Below are positions 1 to 6,978 of a stretch of DNA of 15,458 nucleotides, one piece after another. The DNA comes from Actinomycetes bacterium (GTDB taxonomy: Bacteria > Actinomycetota > Acidimicrobiia > Acidimicrobiales > Ilumatobacteraceae). Under the pieces are notes generated by a model. It saw only the letters and a program-made list of their open reading frames with translations. It did not search any database and was not told where the DNA came from. Made by a program: the position numbers and the translations under genes. How positions within the stretch are numbered: the first letter of the stretch is position 1; each line of letters starts with the position of its first letter. The stretch covers positions 1-15,458 of the forward strand of contig JAEZFY010000130.1 in assembly GCA_023417265.1 (NCBI GenBank). Reading direction: 5' to 3'.

Positions 1-56
1 ACGAGTGACAGACCCACGAGCAATGCGCCAACGCGGCGCACTCGTGTCTTCTGCAT
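1..56 (-). CDS. Partial secreted-protein gene (N-terminal signal peptide only)
   Basis: An ATG on the minus strand at 56 opens a frame that runs off the left edge after 18 full codons, reading MQKTRVRRVGALLVGLSL. Basic residues (K3, R5, R7, R8) followed by a hydrophobic run (about residues 9-18) are typical of the n- and h-regions of a Sec signal peptide or signal anchor. A strong ribosome binding site (GGAGG on the minus strand, bases 66-70) lies 9 nt before the ATG, which supports this start. It sits 113 bp downstream of metX on the same strand. Function cannot be told from 18 residues; secreted enzyme, lipoprotein and single-pass membrane protein are all possible. Confidence 0.6.
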   Translation of the reverse strand, partial: MQKTRVRRVGALLVGLSL

Positions 57-81
57 AGGGTTGGTCCTCCCCCTGGTTCGG

Positions 82-99
82 CGAGGCGGGGTTGCCTCG
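82..99. other. Small GC-rich hairpin between metX and the next gene
   Basis: CGAGGC (82-87) and GCCTCG (94-99) form a perfect 6-bp stem with a 6-nt loop in the 113-bp gap between the metX stop and the left-edge gene. No T-run follows on either strand. It could be a tail-less terminator of metX or a structure in the leader of the next gene; the sequence does not decide. The bases near 119-140 are A/T-richer than their surroundings and may hold a promoter for the left-edge gene, but I could not pick a convincing -35/-10 pair. Confidence 0.25.
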
Positions 100-169
100 G
101 CGTTTCGGGTCCCGCGAACGTTAGACGAAATTTCACAGAAGGGCATGCACGCCCGGGCCGCGAGCGGCG

Positions 170-1306
170 TCAGTCGAGCTTGTCGAGGAACCGGGCGAGC
201 GGTTCGCCGACCTGTTCGGTCTCGATCAGGAAGGCGTCGTGGCCGTGCGGTGAGTCGATCTCGACGAACGCCGCCGGGTGGCTCCCGGACCCGAACAGCT
301 CGGCGATCTGGCGCTGCTGGTAGATCGGGTAGAGCATGTCGCTGCCGATCCCGAGCGTGAGGCTCGGCACGCGTGCGCGGGCGACCGCGGCGGCGAGGTT
401 GCCGCGCCCGCGGGCGACGTCGTGGAGGTCCATCGCCTTGCTGATCACGAGGTAGCTGTTGGTGTCGAAGCGGTGGGCCAGCTTGTCGCCGTGGTAGCGG
501 AGGTAGTTCTCGACTTCGAATTCACCGTCGGTGAGTTGGCGCCCGAAGCGCTCGGTGAACACGTTGTCGCTGCGGAACGTCACCTGGGCGATCTGGCGGG
601 CGACGGCCAGCCCGGCGGTCGGGCCGGCGCCGGGTTCGGCGTCGTAGTAGTCGCCGCCGCGCCAGTGGGGGTCGAGTCGAATTGCCCGGCGCCCGATCGT
701 GCCCCACGCGATCTGCTGGGCCGTCGATTGGATACACGTCGCGATCGGCACGACCGCGCCCACCCGGTCGGGATAGGTGATCGCCCATTCGATCGCCTGC
801 ATTCCGCCCATCGATCCGCCGATCACCGCCGCCCACCGGCGGACGCCGAGGTAGTCGGCGAGGCGGGCCTGCGTGCGCACCATGTCGCGGATCGTCACGA
901 CCGGGAACCGGGAGCCGTAGGGGCGCCCGTCGAGGGGGTGCGGCGACGCCGGCCCGGTGGACCCCTGGCACCCGCCGAGCACGTTGGCGCACACGACGTA
1001 CCAGCGATCGGTGTCGATGTAGCGGCCGGGGCCGATCATGTCGTCCCACCAGCCGGGCGTGGGGTGCCCCGGCCCAGCCCGCCCGGCGGCGTGCGTGTCG
1101 CCGGTCCAGGCGTGACAGATGAGCACCGCGTTGGCGCCGTCGGAGTCGCGCTGGCCCCACGTCTCGTAGGCGATCGTGACGTCGCCGAGCGTGCCGCCCT
1201 GCTCGAGCGCGAACGGGTGGTCGCCGGCGAACGCGAAGAACTGGCGCCGCCCCACCGCGTGGCCGGGCAGCCAGGCGCCGGTAACGGGCAGCGTCTCGTT
1301 GGCCAT
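170..1306 (-). CDS. metX: Homoserine O-acetyltransferase (MetX family)
   Basis: Cytoplasmic alpha/beta-hydrolase-fold enzyme that acylates the hydroxyl of L-homoserine, the committing step of methionine synthesis. The 378 residues match the family's usual length. The nucleophile elbow is GGSMGG with S165; D323 (in GIGSDMLYP) and H356 (in SPHGHDAFL) complete the Ser-Asp-His triad. The start at 1306 is chosen because AAGGGG lies just upstream on the minus strand; a longer in-frame ATG at 1390 would translate part of the riboswitch leader and is rejected. No metY lies next to it. The SAM-clan riboswitch upstream implies repression when S-adenosylmethionine is plentiful. Some MetX-family proteins use succinyl-CoA rather than acetyl-CoA; I cannot settle the acyl donor by eye. 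Confidence 0.93.
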   Translation of the reverse strand: MANETLPVTGAWLPGHAVGRRQFFAFAGDHPFALEQGGTLGDVTIAYETWGQRDSDGANAVLICHAWTGDTHAAGRAGPGHPTPGWWDDMIGPGRYIDTDRWYVVCANVLGGCQGSTGPASPHPLDGRPYGSRFPVVTIRDMVRTQARLADYLGVRRWAAVIGGSMGGMQAIEWAITYPDRVGAVVPIATCIQSTAQQIAWGTIGRRAIRLDPHWRGGDYYDAEPGAGPTAGLAVARQIAQVTFRSDNVFTERFGRQLTDGEFEVENYLRYHGDKLAHRFDTNSYLVISKAMDLHDVARGRGNLAAAVARARVPSLTLGIGSDMLYPIYQQRQIAELFGSGSHPAAFVEIDSPHGHDAFLIETEQVGEPLARFLDKLD

Positions 1307-1358
1307 CTCGGTTCCCCTTCTGTGCGCGGCGGGCTGTTCGGTTGCATCGCCAGCGGCA

Positions 1359-1477
1359 CGAACGCCGGTTTGCCGGTTTGCCGGCCGCATTCCCCACCGT
1401 TACCGGTGAGGGAGGCACCTTGGAGGCGTCGTCCAGGTTGCCGGGCCCGTTGCCGGGCCGCTCTTGATGCAGCGGCG
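1359..1477 (-). promoter_or_regulatory. SAM-clan riboswitch (SAM-I/IV-like) in the metX leader
   Basis: Read on the minus strand, the leader contains the SAM-I/SAM-IV core in order: GCATCAAGAG (J1/2, bases 1461-1470), P2 as GGCCC-loop-GGGCC, then CGGCAACC, then P3 (ACCT-GGA pairing with TCC-A-AGGT) ending in AAGGTGCC. A P4 hairpin CACCG-GTAA-CGGTG follows, then the 3' strand of P1, AATGCGGC (about 1384-1391). P2 is short and has no visible kink-turn, as in SAM-IV. The P3 loop CGACGCC (1425-1431) can pair with GGCGTTCG (1359-1366) downstream of P1, which is the SAM-IV-type pseudoknot. P1 needs a 3-nt bulge. No U-tract follows, so control of translation seems likelier than termination. Position directly before metX fits a SAM sensor. 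Confidence 0.8.
1364..1384 (-). repeat. Short tandem repeat between aptamer and metX
   Basis: On the minus strand the unit CCGGCAAA occurs twice in tandem and is followed by a third partial copy, CCGGCG. It lies between the 3' strand of riboswitch helix P1 and the proposed pseudoknot strand. GCCGG-CAAA-CCGGC can form a small hairpin whose first strand overlaps the end of P1, so it may be part of the switching element. This is inference from base pairing only. Confidence 0.4.
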
Positions 1478-1483
1478 ATGGTA
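1478..1483 (-). promoter_or_regulatory. Candidate -10 box for the metX leader
   Basis: TACCAT on the minus strand matches the actinobacterial TANNNT -10 pattern. A start site about 7 nt downstream would begin the transcript at the 5' strand of riboswitch helix P1, which is where an aptamer transcript often starts. No good -35 was found at 16-18 nt spacing. Confidence 0.4.
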
Positions 1484-1501
1484 GCAGCGCGGCGGCCCCG
1501 A

Positions 1502-1507
1502 TACCGT
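1502..1507 (+). promoter_or_regulatory. Candidate -10 box for the SURF1 gene
   Basis: TACCGT fits TANNNT and ends 9 nt before the ATG at 1517. There is no Shine-Dalgarno sequence before that ATG, so a transcript with a leader of 0-3 nt is plausible. No clear -35 is visible. The box lies only about 20 bp from the divergent metX -10. Confidence 0.3.
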
Positions 1508-1516
1508 CACGGCGCG

Positions 1517-2287
1517 ATGTACCGGTTCCTCCTGCGCCCGAAGTGGCTCGGGTTCCATCTCCTGGTGGTCGCCGCGATCGTGGCGATGGTGAACCTCGGG
1601 TTCTGGCAGCTGCGCCGGCTCGACGAGCGCCAGGCGTTCAACGCCGTCGTCGCCGCGCGTTACGACGCCGCGCCGGTCGCGCTCGGCGAACTCGCCGGAC
1701 CGGTCCTCGACGACCCCGCGGATCCGGTCCTCGACGACGTCGAGTGGCGTCCGGTCGTGGCCACCGGCACCTACCTCGCCGGACGGTCGGTGGAGATCGT
1801 CAATCGCAGCCAGGGTGGCCGGGCCGGCGAGAACGTCGTGTCCCCGCTGCTGCTCGACGACGGCCGCGTGCTGCTCGTCAACCGCGGCTTCGTGCCGCTC
1901 GACACGGAGCCACCCGTGCCACCTTCCGGCGAGGTCACCGTCACGGGCCGCCTACGGGCCAGCGAGCAACGCCGCACCGGGCAGCTCAGCGATCCCGCCG
2001 AGGGCAGCCTGCAGGTCGCTCAACGGGTCGACCTCGGGCGCCTCGACGAGCAGTTCGCCGAGCCGCTCGTGCCGATGTACCTCGAGCTGATCGAGTCGCA
2101 ACCCGCCGAGGCGACCCCGTATCCCGAGCAGGTGCAGCGGCCGACGCTCGACGAGGGCTCGCACCTCTCGTACGCGGTGCAGTGGTTCATCTTCTCGGCG
2201 GCGGTCGCCGTCGGTTGGGTGCTGGCCGTGCGCCGTTCGCTGACGACCCGGCGACGTGCCGTCAGCGCGCCGACCAGCCCGCACTGA
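1517..2287 (+). CDS. SURF1 family protein (cytochrome c oxidase assembly)
   Basis: A 256-residue membrane protein of the SURF1/Shy1 family, which helps assemble heme-copper terminal oxidases, probably during insertion of heme a. The layout is classic: an N-terminal membrane helix (about residues 10-27) followed by GFWQLRRLDE, an extracytoplasmic domain with VLLVNRGFVP, and a C-terminal HLSYAVQWF (H216 onward) leading into the second helix (about 219-238) and a basic tail. The start MYRFLLRPKW is chosen because SURF1 proteins begin just before the first helix; the frame is open far upstream, but that part is antisense to metX. A 15-bp direct repeat (1700-1714, 1724-1738) duplicates the residues PVLDD. 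The 3' end overlaps the convergent flavoprotein gene by 26 bp. No oxidase genes are in the window. Confidence 0.88.
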   Translation: MYRFLLRPKWLGFHLLVVAAIVAMVNLGFWQLRRLDERQAFNAVVAARYDAAPVALGELAGPVLDDPADPVLDDVEWRPVVATGTYLAGRSVEIVNRSQGGRAGENVVSPLLLDDGRVLLVNRGFVPLDTEPPVPPSGEVTVTGRLRASEQRRTGQLSDPAEGSLQVAQRVDLGRLDEQFAEPLVPMYLELIESQPAEATPYPEQVQRPTLDEGSHLSYAVQWFIFSAAVAVGWVLAVRRSLTTRRRAVSAPTSPH

Positions 2288-3377
2288 GCCGGGCCGCGAC
2301 GTCGATGACGCTCAGGTAGGTGTTGCGCCGGGGCACCCCGCGGAGCACCGACGCGTCGGCGAGGGCGATCCCGCGATAGCCGCGCAGCCATCCGCCCGAA
2401 TCGGTCACGACGCCGAGCCGGCAACTCGCGGCGGTGTGGTGATACGGGTTCGGTGCGGCCGCGACCCAGGCGGCGACCGCGTCGGCACCACCGGCGAGCA
2501 GCGTGGCGAGCCGGGTGCCGTGGTCGTCGACGAACCAGTGCTCGGCCACCGCCCGCAACGCCGCGTGGTTGGCCAGCGCGAGCAGCGCAGCGACCGCCGC
2601 CTGCAGCCGGGCTCGATCGGTGGGATGCGCCAACGCCGCGGCGTCGACGACCGGCGGGCCGGACGGGTCGGGCAGGCTGACGCGACCCTCGGCGTGGACC
2701 GCGAGCAGGCCGGCCACGAGCGCGCCGTACCCGTCCATCGCCGGGTTCGCCTCGATCGCCAGGAACTGCGTGTCGCCGTGCTCGGCGGTGACGGTCACGT
2801 CCGGCGCGTCGGGTGCGTGGGCCAGTCCGGGGCTGCCGGAGCACACGAGGGCGACGCCGACGTGGTTCTGCAGCCCGTGCCCGACGCCGGGCGTATCGAT
2901 GCCGCTGCGCAAGAGCAGCGCCGGCGTGGCGACCGCGCCGGCGCACACCACCACCCGGTCGCCGGCCAGCTCGCCCGCCGTCGTCGCCACGCCGACCGCG
3001 GTGCGCTCGGAGCACAGCACGGCGAGCACACCGGTGTTCGTGCGCACCTCGACGTTGCCAGGCAGCGGGTCGAGGTAGGCCTCGGCGACGTCGACGCGCC
3101 GGCCCCCACGACGGGCCAGCAGCACCGGGGCGGCCAACTCGTCGGCAGCTTGCAGGGCGCGCCCGAGCGGGCCGATCGCGGCGGGTGGTTCGAGTGGCAG
3201 GCGGTGCCGGTACTCGCCCGGGTCGCCGACCACCACGCCGCCGTTGACACGCGAGGCACCGCCGAGGCTCGGCCCGGATTCGAGCACGAGCACCTCGTCG
3301 GCGGGCCGGTCGGCACCAAGTTGGGCGGCGACCACGCACCCGGCGGTACCGCCGCCGACGACGATCCAGCGCGTCAT
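2262..3377 (-). CDS. Short GMC-type FAD-dependent oxidoreductase
   Basis: A flavoprotein of the glucose-methanol-choline oxidoreductase superfamily, oxidising an unknown alcohol or similar substrate. The N-terminus has the FAD-binding Rossmann motif VVGGGTAGC (G8-x-G10-x-x-G13) and the acidic strand end VLVLESGP. ASRVNGGVVVGDP matches the family's second FAD signature. The C-terminus carries YHHTAASCRLG (H313/H314, the usual catalytic His region) and ADASVLRG...RRNTYLSVIDVAARLS, where N352 sits at the second catalytic position. At 371 residues it is much shorter than the usual 480-600; the substrate-binding middle is reduced. The VNGG segment resembles the MftG (Rv0697) branch, which works with mycofactocin, but no mycofactocin genes are present, so that is only a lead. 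It follows the phosphatase gene after 9 bp, so the two are probably cotranscribed. Confidence 0.8.
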   Translation of the reverse strand: MTRWIVVGGGTAGCVVAAQLGADRPADEVLVLESGPSLGGASRVNGGVVVGDPGEYRHRLPLEPPAAIGPLGRALQAADELAAPVLLARRGGRRVDVAEAYLDPLPGNVEVRTNTGVLAVLCSERTAVGVATTAGELAGDRVVVCAGAVATPALLLRSGIDTPGVGHGLQNHVGVALVCSGSPGLAHAPDAPDVTVTAEHGDTQFLAIEANPAMDGYGALVAGLLAVHAEGRVSLPDPSGPPVVDAAALAHPTDRARLQAAVAALLALANHAALRAVAEHWFVDDHGTRLATLLAGGADAVAAWVAAAPNPYHHTAASCRLGVVTDSGGWLRGYRGIALADASVLRGVPRRNTYLSVIDVAARLSAGWSAR

Positions 3378-3386
3378 CGGGCCGCG

Positions 3387-4076
3387 TCAGTCGGGCCGCG
3401 GCGTGAACGCCGGGAGCCCGGCGAGGTGGGCGGCGTCGTTGTAGCGAACCATCCGCCACTTGCCCGACGCGGCGTACACGAACTCGGTCAGCGACGTGTT
3501 GCGCGTGAACAGTTCGAACACACCTGACGAGGGGCCGCGCAACAGCTGCCGCAGCACCCGGTCGATCACGCCGGCGTGACAGGCGACGACGACGGTGGAG
3601 CCGGCGTGGCGATCGACCACGTCGGTCAGCGTGGTGCCGATCCGCAGGTCGAAGGCGGCGACCGTCTCGCCGCCCGGAAAGCTCACCGCGTACGGGTTGC
3701 TCTCCCAGTCGGGCCGGCCGTGGCGCTCGACGAAGTCGGCGAACGTCAACCCGTCGCAGTCGGGGCCGGGGTCCTGCTCGCCGAACCCGGGCTCGATCTT
3801 GACGTCGCTGACGCCGAGTGCTGGGGCGATGATCTCGGCCGTCTGGATCGCCCGCGGGTAGCTGCTCGCGTACAGCGTGAGCGCGCTCCCGGCCGCCTCG
3901 CCGTGAACGAGTTCGGCCGAGGCGGCGAGCCGGTCGCGGAGGCGTTCGGCCTGCTCGCGCCCGAGCGGCGACAACCCGCTGCAGGTTGCCAAACCGCCGA
4001 CGACTCGGTCGACCGTCACCTGCGATTCGCCGTGTCGGACGAGCACCACCCGGGTGCCCGCGAGCCGTTCCACCAT
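3387..4076 (-). CDS. Histidine phosphatase family protein (phosphoglycerate mutase-like)
   Basis: A 229-residue cytoplasmic enzyme of the histidine phosphatase superfamily, which transfers phosphate through a phosphohistidine. The RHG motif is LVRHGES with nucleophile H15; R75 (SSYPRAIQTAE), E100 (PGFGEQDPG) and H167 (ACHAGVIDR) fill the other catalytic positions. The acid at E100 and the absence of mutase-specific segments suggest a broad phosphatase rather than a glycolytic mutase, but the substrate is unknown. The ATG at 4076 has no ribosome binding site; it lies 6 nt after a TACTCT -10 box, so the mRNA is probably leaderless. It heads a two-gene unit with the GMC flavoprotein and is divergent from the purine operon, with 76 bp between the starts. 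Confidence 0.85.
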   Translation of the reverse strand: MVERLAGTRVVLVRHGESQVTVDRVVGGLATCSGLSPLGREQAERLRDRLAASAELVHGEAAGSALTLYASSYPRAIQTAEIIAPALGVSDVKIEPGFGEQDPGPDCDGLTFADFVERHGRPDWESNPYAVSFPGGETVAAFDLRIGTTLTDVVDRHAGSTVVVACHAGVIDRVLRQLLRGPSSGVFELFTRNTSLTEFVYAASGKWRMVRYNDAAHLAGLPAFTPRPD

Positions 4077-4082
4077 GCGGGC

Positions 4083-4110
4083 AGAGTACCGCCCGGAAAC
4101 ATTTTGTTCA
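4083..4110 (-). promoter_or_regulatory. Candidate promoter of the phosphatase-GMC unit (leaderless)
   Basis: On the minus strand, TGAACA (4105-4110; 4 of 6 to TTGACA) and TACTCT (4083-4088) are 16 nt apart, and the -10 ends 6 nt before the ATG at 4076. That spacing would put transcription start at or next to the A of the start codon. It is the best-formed promoter in the window. Confidence 0.5.
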
Positions 4111-4139
4111 GCGGGGCGGGGGTTCTGGCGCGCACCGCA

Positions 4140-4145
4140 TAGGTT
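4140..4145 (+). promoter_or_regulatory. Candidate -10 box of the purine operon
   Basis: TAGGTT (TANNNT) ends 7 nt before the GTG start of purSL at 4153, and no Shine-Dalgarno sequence lies between. A start site at the GTG would give a leaderless mRNA for the whole purSL-purQ-purC-purF-purDM operon. No -35 of quality is visible; the expected position is G-rich (4111-4122). I see no riboswitch or obvious PurR-type palindrome here. Confidence 0.4.
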
Positions 4146-4152
4146 CACCGGT

Positions 4153-6978
4153 GTGGCATCCCGGCATCGTCTGACGATCCGCTCGATCGATCCAGACCCG
4201 CGAGCTGCCCACCTCATCGAGGCCGCTACACAGATCGGCCTGCCCGTCGATGACCCCACCGCGGTGACCGTCGCCGACGTGGTCTTCGTCGAGGGTCCGC
4301 TCTCGCCCGCCGATCTCGACCGGCTCGCCGGCTTCCTCCTCGATCCGCTCCTGCAGACCGGCACCTGGGACGACCCGACCGATCCAGGCGTCGAGATCGC
4401 CTTGCTGCCCGGGGTCACCGACAGCGCCGCCCCGGCAGTGCTCCGCGCGGCCGCCCAGCTCGGCGTCCCCGTGGTTGCCGCGGCCACCGGCCGGCGCCTC
4501 GCGTTCGGACCGGGGGTGCCCGCCGAGCGGGCGCTCACGCTGACCGAACGATTGGCCGCCAACCCGGTGATCGAACGCTGGACGTACGGGCTGATCGATC
4601 CGTCGTTCGTCGACGCCGGGCGCGGTTCGGGCCGGGCCGAGGTGATCCCGATCGCCGGCCTCGGTGCCGACGAACTGGTGGCCCTCGGTGCCGAGCGGGC
4701 GCTCGCCCTCGATCCCGCCGAGCTGGCGACGATCCAGCAGCACTTCGCCGGGCTCGGCCGCGAACCCACCGACGTCGAACTCGAGACGCTCGCCCAGACG
4801 TGGAGCGAGCACTGCGCCCACAAGACGTTCCGGGCGGCGATCACCACCGACGACGGCGCGGCCCGGCCGACCCTCATCGACATGCTGCGCGAGTGCACCC
4901 GATCGATCGACGCCGGGTTCGTGCGTTCGGCGTTCGTCGGCAACGCCGGGATTGTCGCCTTCGAACCCGCCATCGACCGGGCCCGCGGCGAGCTCACCCT
5001 GGCGGTCAAGGCCGAGACCCACAACCATCCCTCGGCGATCGAGCCGTTCGGGGGCGCCAACACCGGCGTCGGCGGCGTCATCCGCGACGTGCTCGGTATC
5101 GGCCACCGCCCGGTGGCGGTCACCGACGTGCTGTGCTTCGGGCCGCCCGACACGGCACTCGACGCGCTCCCGGCCGGCGCGCTTCACCCGGTTCGGATCC
5201 GCGACGGCGTGATCGCCGGCATCGCCGACTACGGGAACAAGATCGGTCTGCCCACCGTGGCCGGCGCGATCCTGTACGACCCCGGCTACACCACCAACCC
5301 GCTCGTGTTCGCCGGCTGCGTCGGCGAGGCCGTCGGCTGGGAACCCGACGCCGGCCCACACCCGGGCGATCGGGTGGTCGTGCTCGGTGGGCGCACCGGT
5401 CGCGACGGCATCGGCGGGGCGACGTTCTCGTCGCTGACGATGGACGCCACCACCGGCTCGGTGGCCGGGGCCAGCGTGCAGATCGGCGAGCCGATCGTCG
5501 AGAAGCTCCTGATCGACGTGCTCGTCGGCGCCGAGCACCTCTACACGGCGATCACCGACTGCGGCGCCGGTGGCCTGTCGTCGGCGATCGGCGAGATGGC
5601 CGAACACGTCGGCGCCGACGTCGAACTCGACCGGGTCCCGCTCAAGTACCCCGGGCTCGAACCGTGGGAGATCTGGCTGTCGGAAGCCCAGGAGCGGATG
5701 GTCGTCGCCGTCCCGCCCGAGCACATCGCCGGGCTCGCCGACCGGTGCGCCCACTTCGGGGTCGAGCTGGCCGACCTCGGCGAGTTCACCGGCGACGGCA
5801 CACTCACCGTGCGCAGCGGCGGCACCGCCGTGCTCGAGCTGTCGACCAAGTTCCTGCACGACGGGCGCCCGCAGCGCGAGCTGCACGCCGAGCTGCCGCA
5901 CCCACGTCGCGACGGCGCGGGCAGCCGGGTGGTCGCCGACCCGGTCGCCACGCTGCTCGCCCTGCTCGGCCACCGCAACATCGCCTCCAAGGCTGCCGTG
6001 ATCCACCGCTACGACCACGAGATCGGCGGTTCGACGGCGATCCGGCCGCTCGTCGGGCGGATGGCCGACGCCCCCGGTGACGGCGTCGTGATGGCGCACC
6101 CCACGGCGGCCGGCGGGTATGCGATCGGCATCGGCGTCAACCCGTGGTACGGCGAGCACGACCCGGAGTGGATGGCCCACGCGGCCGTCGACGAGGCGAT
6201 CCGCAACGTCGTCGCCGTCGGCGCCGACCCGGACCGGGTGGCACTGCTCGACAACTTCTCGTGGGGTGACCCGCGGCGCCCGTCGACGCTCGGAGCGCTG
6301 GTCGCCGCAGTCGAGGGGTGTTGCGCGGCGGCGCGCGCCCACCGCGCGCCGTACGTGTCGGGCAAGGACTCGCTCAACAACGAGTACACCGGCGCCGACG
6401 GGCACCGCCACAGCGTGCCCCCGACGCTCGTCATCACGGCCATCGCCGCAGTGCCCGACGCCGACCGCTGCGTGACGTCGGCGCTGACCGCGCCGGGCAA
6501 CGCGCTCGTGCTGCTCGGCACCACCCGCCCGGAGTTCGCCGGCAGCCACCTCGACCTGGTGCTCGGCGCCGCCGCCGAACTCGACGCCCTCGGCACGGTG
6601 CCCGCCCCCGACCCCGACGCCCCGGCTCGCTACCGGGCGCTGCACCAGGCGATCCTCGCCGGGCTCGTCCGGTCGTGCCACGACGTCAGCGAAGGCGGGC
6701 TGGCGGTCGCCCTCGCCGAGATGTGCATCGGCGGGCGGCTCGGCGCCACCATCACCGCGCTCGCCCACCCCGACCAGCCGACCGCCCTGTTCGCCGAATC
6801 GAGCGGTCGCCTGATCTGCGAGGTCGCTACCGCCGACTTGGCTCGGTTCACGACGCTCGTCGGCGGCGAACCGATCGGCAGCGTCACCGACGACGCGGCG
6901 TTGACCCTGCCGGGCCTCCCGCCGATCGACATCGAACTGCTCGTCGACGCGTTCGCCGGAGATCGGAGCGACGCGTGA
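4153..6978 (+). CDS. purSL: FGAM synthase, fused PurS-PurL subunits
   Basis: Synthetase part of phosphoribosylformylglycinamidine synthase (step 4 of IMP synthesis), converting FGAR plus PurQ-supplied ammonia and ATP to FGAM. The 941 residues exceed the roughly 740 of a stand-alone PurL. The extra N-terminus (about 1-150) resembles PurS, with LLPGVTDSAAPAVLRAAAQLG and LAANPVIERW matching PurS's first strand-helix and C-terminal end; a weaker similar half precedes it, as in the large enzymes. The PurL body follows: QTWSEHCAHKTF (H220), ETHNHPSAIEPFGGANTG (H290), DCGAGGLSSAIGEM, VSGKDSLNN (S736) and CHDVSEGGLAV (C842). No glutaminase domain is present; purQ follows with a GTGA overlap. GTG 4153 is chosen because the frame upstream has no ribosome binding site and overlaps the divergent gene. 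First gene of the operon. Confidence 0.93.
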   Translation: MASRHRLTIRSIDPDPRAAHLIEAATQIGLPVDDPTAVTVADVVFVEGPLSPADLDRLAGFLLDPLLQTGTWDDPTDPGVEIALLPGVTDSAAPAVLRAAAQLGVPVVAAATGRRLAFGPGVPAERALTLTERLAANPVIERWTYGLIDPSFVDAGRGSGRAEVIPIAGLGADELVALGAERALALDPAELATIQQHFAGLGREPTDVELETLAQTWSEHCAHKTFRAAITTDDGAARPTLIDMLRECTRSIDAGFVRSAFVGNAGIVAFEPAIDRARGELTLAVKAETHNHPSAIEPFGGANTGVGGVIRDVLGIGHRPVAVTDVLCFGPPDTALDALPAGALHPVRIRDGVIAGIADYGNKIGLPTVAGAILYDPGYTTNPLVFAGCVGEAVGWEPDAGPHPGDRVVVLGGRTGRDGIGGATFSSLTMDATTGSVAGASVQIGEPIVEKLLIDVLVGAEHLYTAITDCGAGGLSSAIGEMAEHVGADVELDRVPLKYPGLEPWEIWLSEAQERMVVAVPPEHIAGLADRCAHFGVELADLGEFTGDGTLTVRSGGTAVLELSTKFLHDGRPQRELHAELPHPRRDGAGSRVVADPVATLLALLGHRNIASKAAVIHRYDHEIGGSTAIRPLVGRMADAPGDGVVMAHPTAAGGYAIGIGVNPWYGEHDPEWMAHAAVDEAIRNVVAVGADPDRVALLDNFSWGDPRRPSTLGALVAAVEGCCAAARAHRAPYVSGKDSLNNEYTGADGHRHSVPPTLVITAIAAVPDADRCVTSALTAPGNALVLLGTTRPEFAGSHLDLVLGAAAELDALGTVPAPDPDAPARYRALHQAILAGLVRSCHDVSEGGLAVALAEMCIGGRLGATITALAHPDQPTALFAESSGRLICEVATADLARFTTLVGGEPIGSVTDDAALTLPGLPPIDIELLVDAFAGDRSDA

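Noticed and set aside
15..46. Strong bulged hairpin that resembles an intrinsic terminator for a gene to the left
   Set aside because: It lies inside the coding start of the left-edge minus-strand gene and has only a weak TCTTCT tail, so a terminator role is not supported.
1307..1390. Longer metX start at 1390
   Set aside because: It would translate the 3' end of the riboswitch leader; the ATG at 1306 has AAGGGG upstream and gives the family's length.
278..1516. Upstream extension of the SURF1 frame (413 extra codons)
   Set aside because: The extension is antisense to metX and its leader; SURF1 proteins start just before the first membrane helix, matching the ATG at 1517.
4054..4152. Longer purSL start at 4054
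   Set aside because: It would overlap the phosphatase start and cover both candidate promoters; the added residues resemble no PurS or PurL sequence.
4108..6768. Long minus-strand open frame (886 codons) opposite purSL
   Set aside because: It lies wholly antisense to a gene with every PurL motif, its translation is low-complexity and rich in Arg, Gly and Asp with no recognisable domain, and such frames are common in high-GC DNA.
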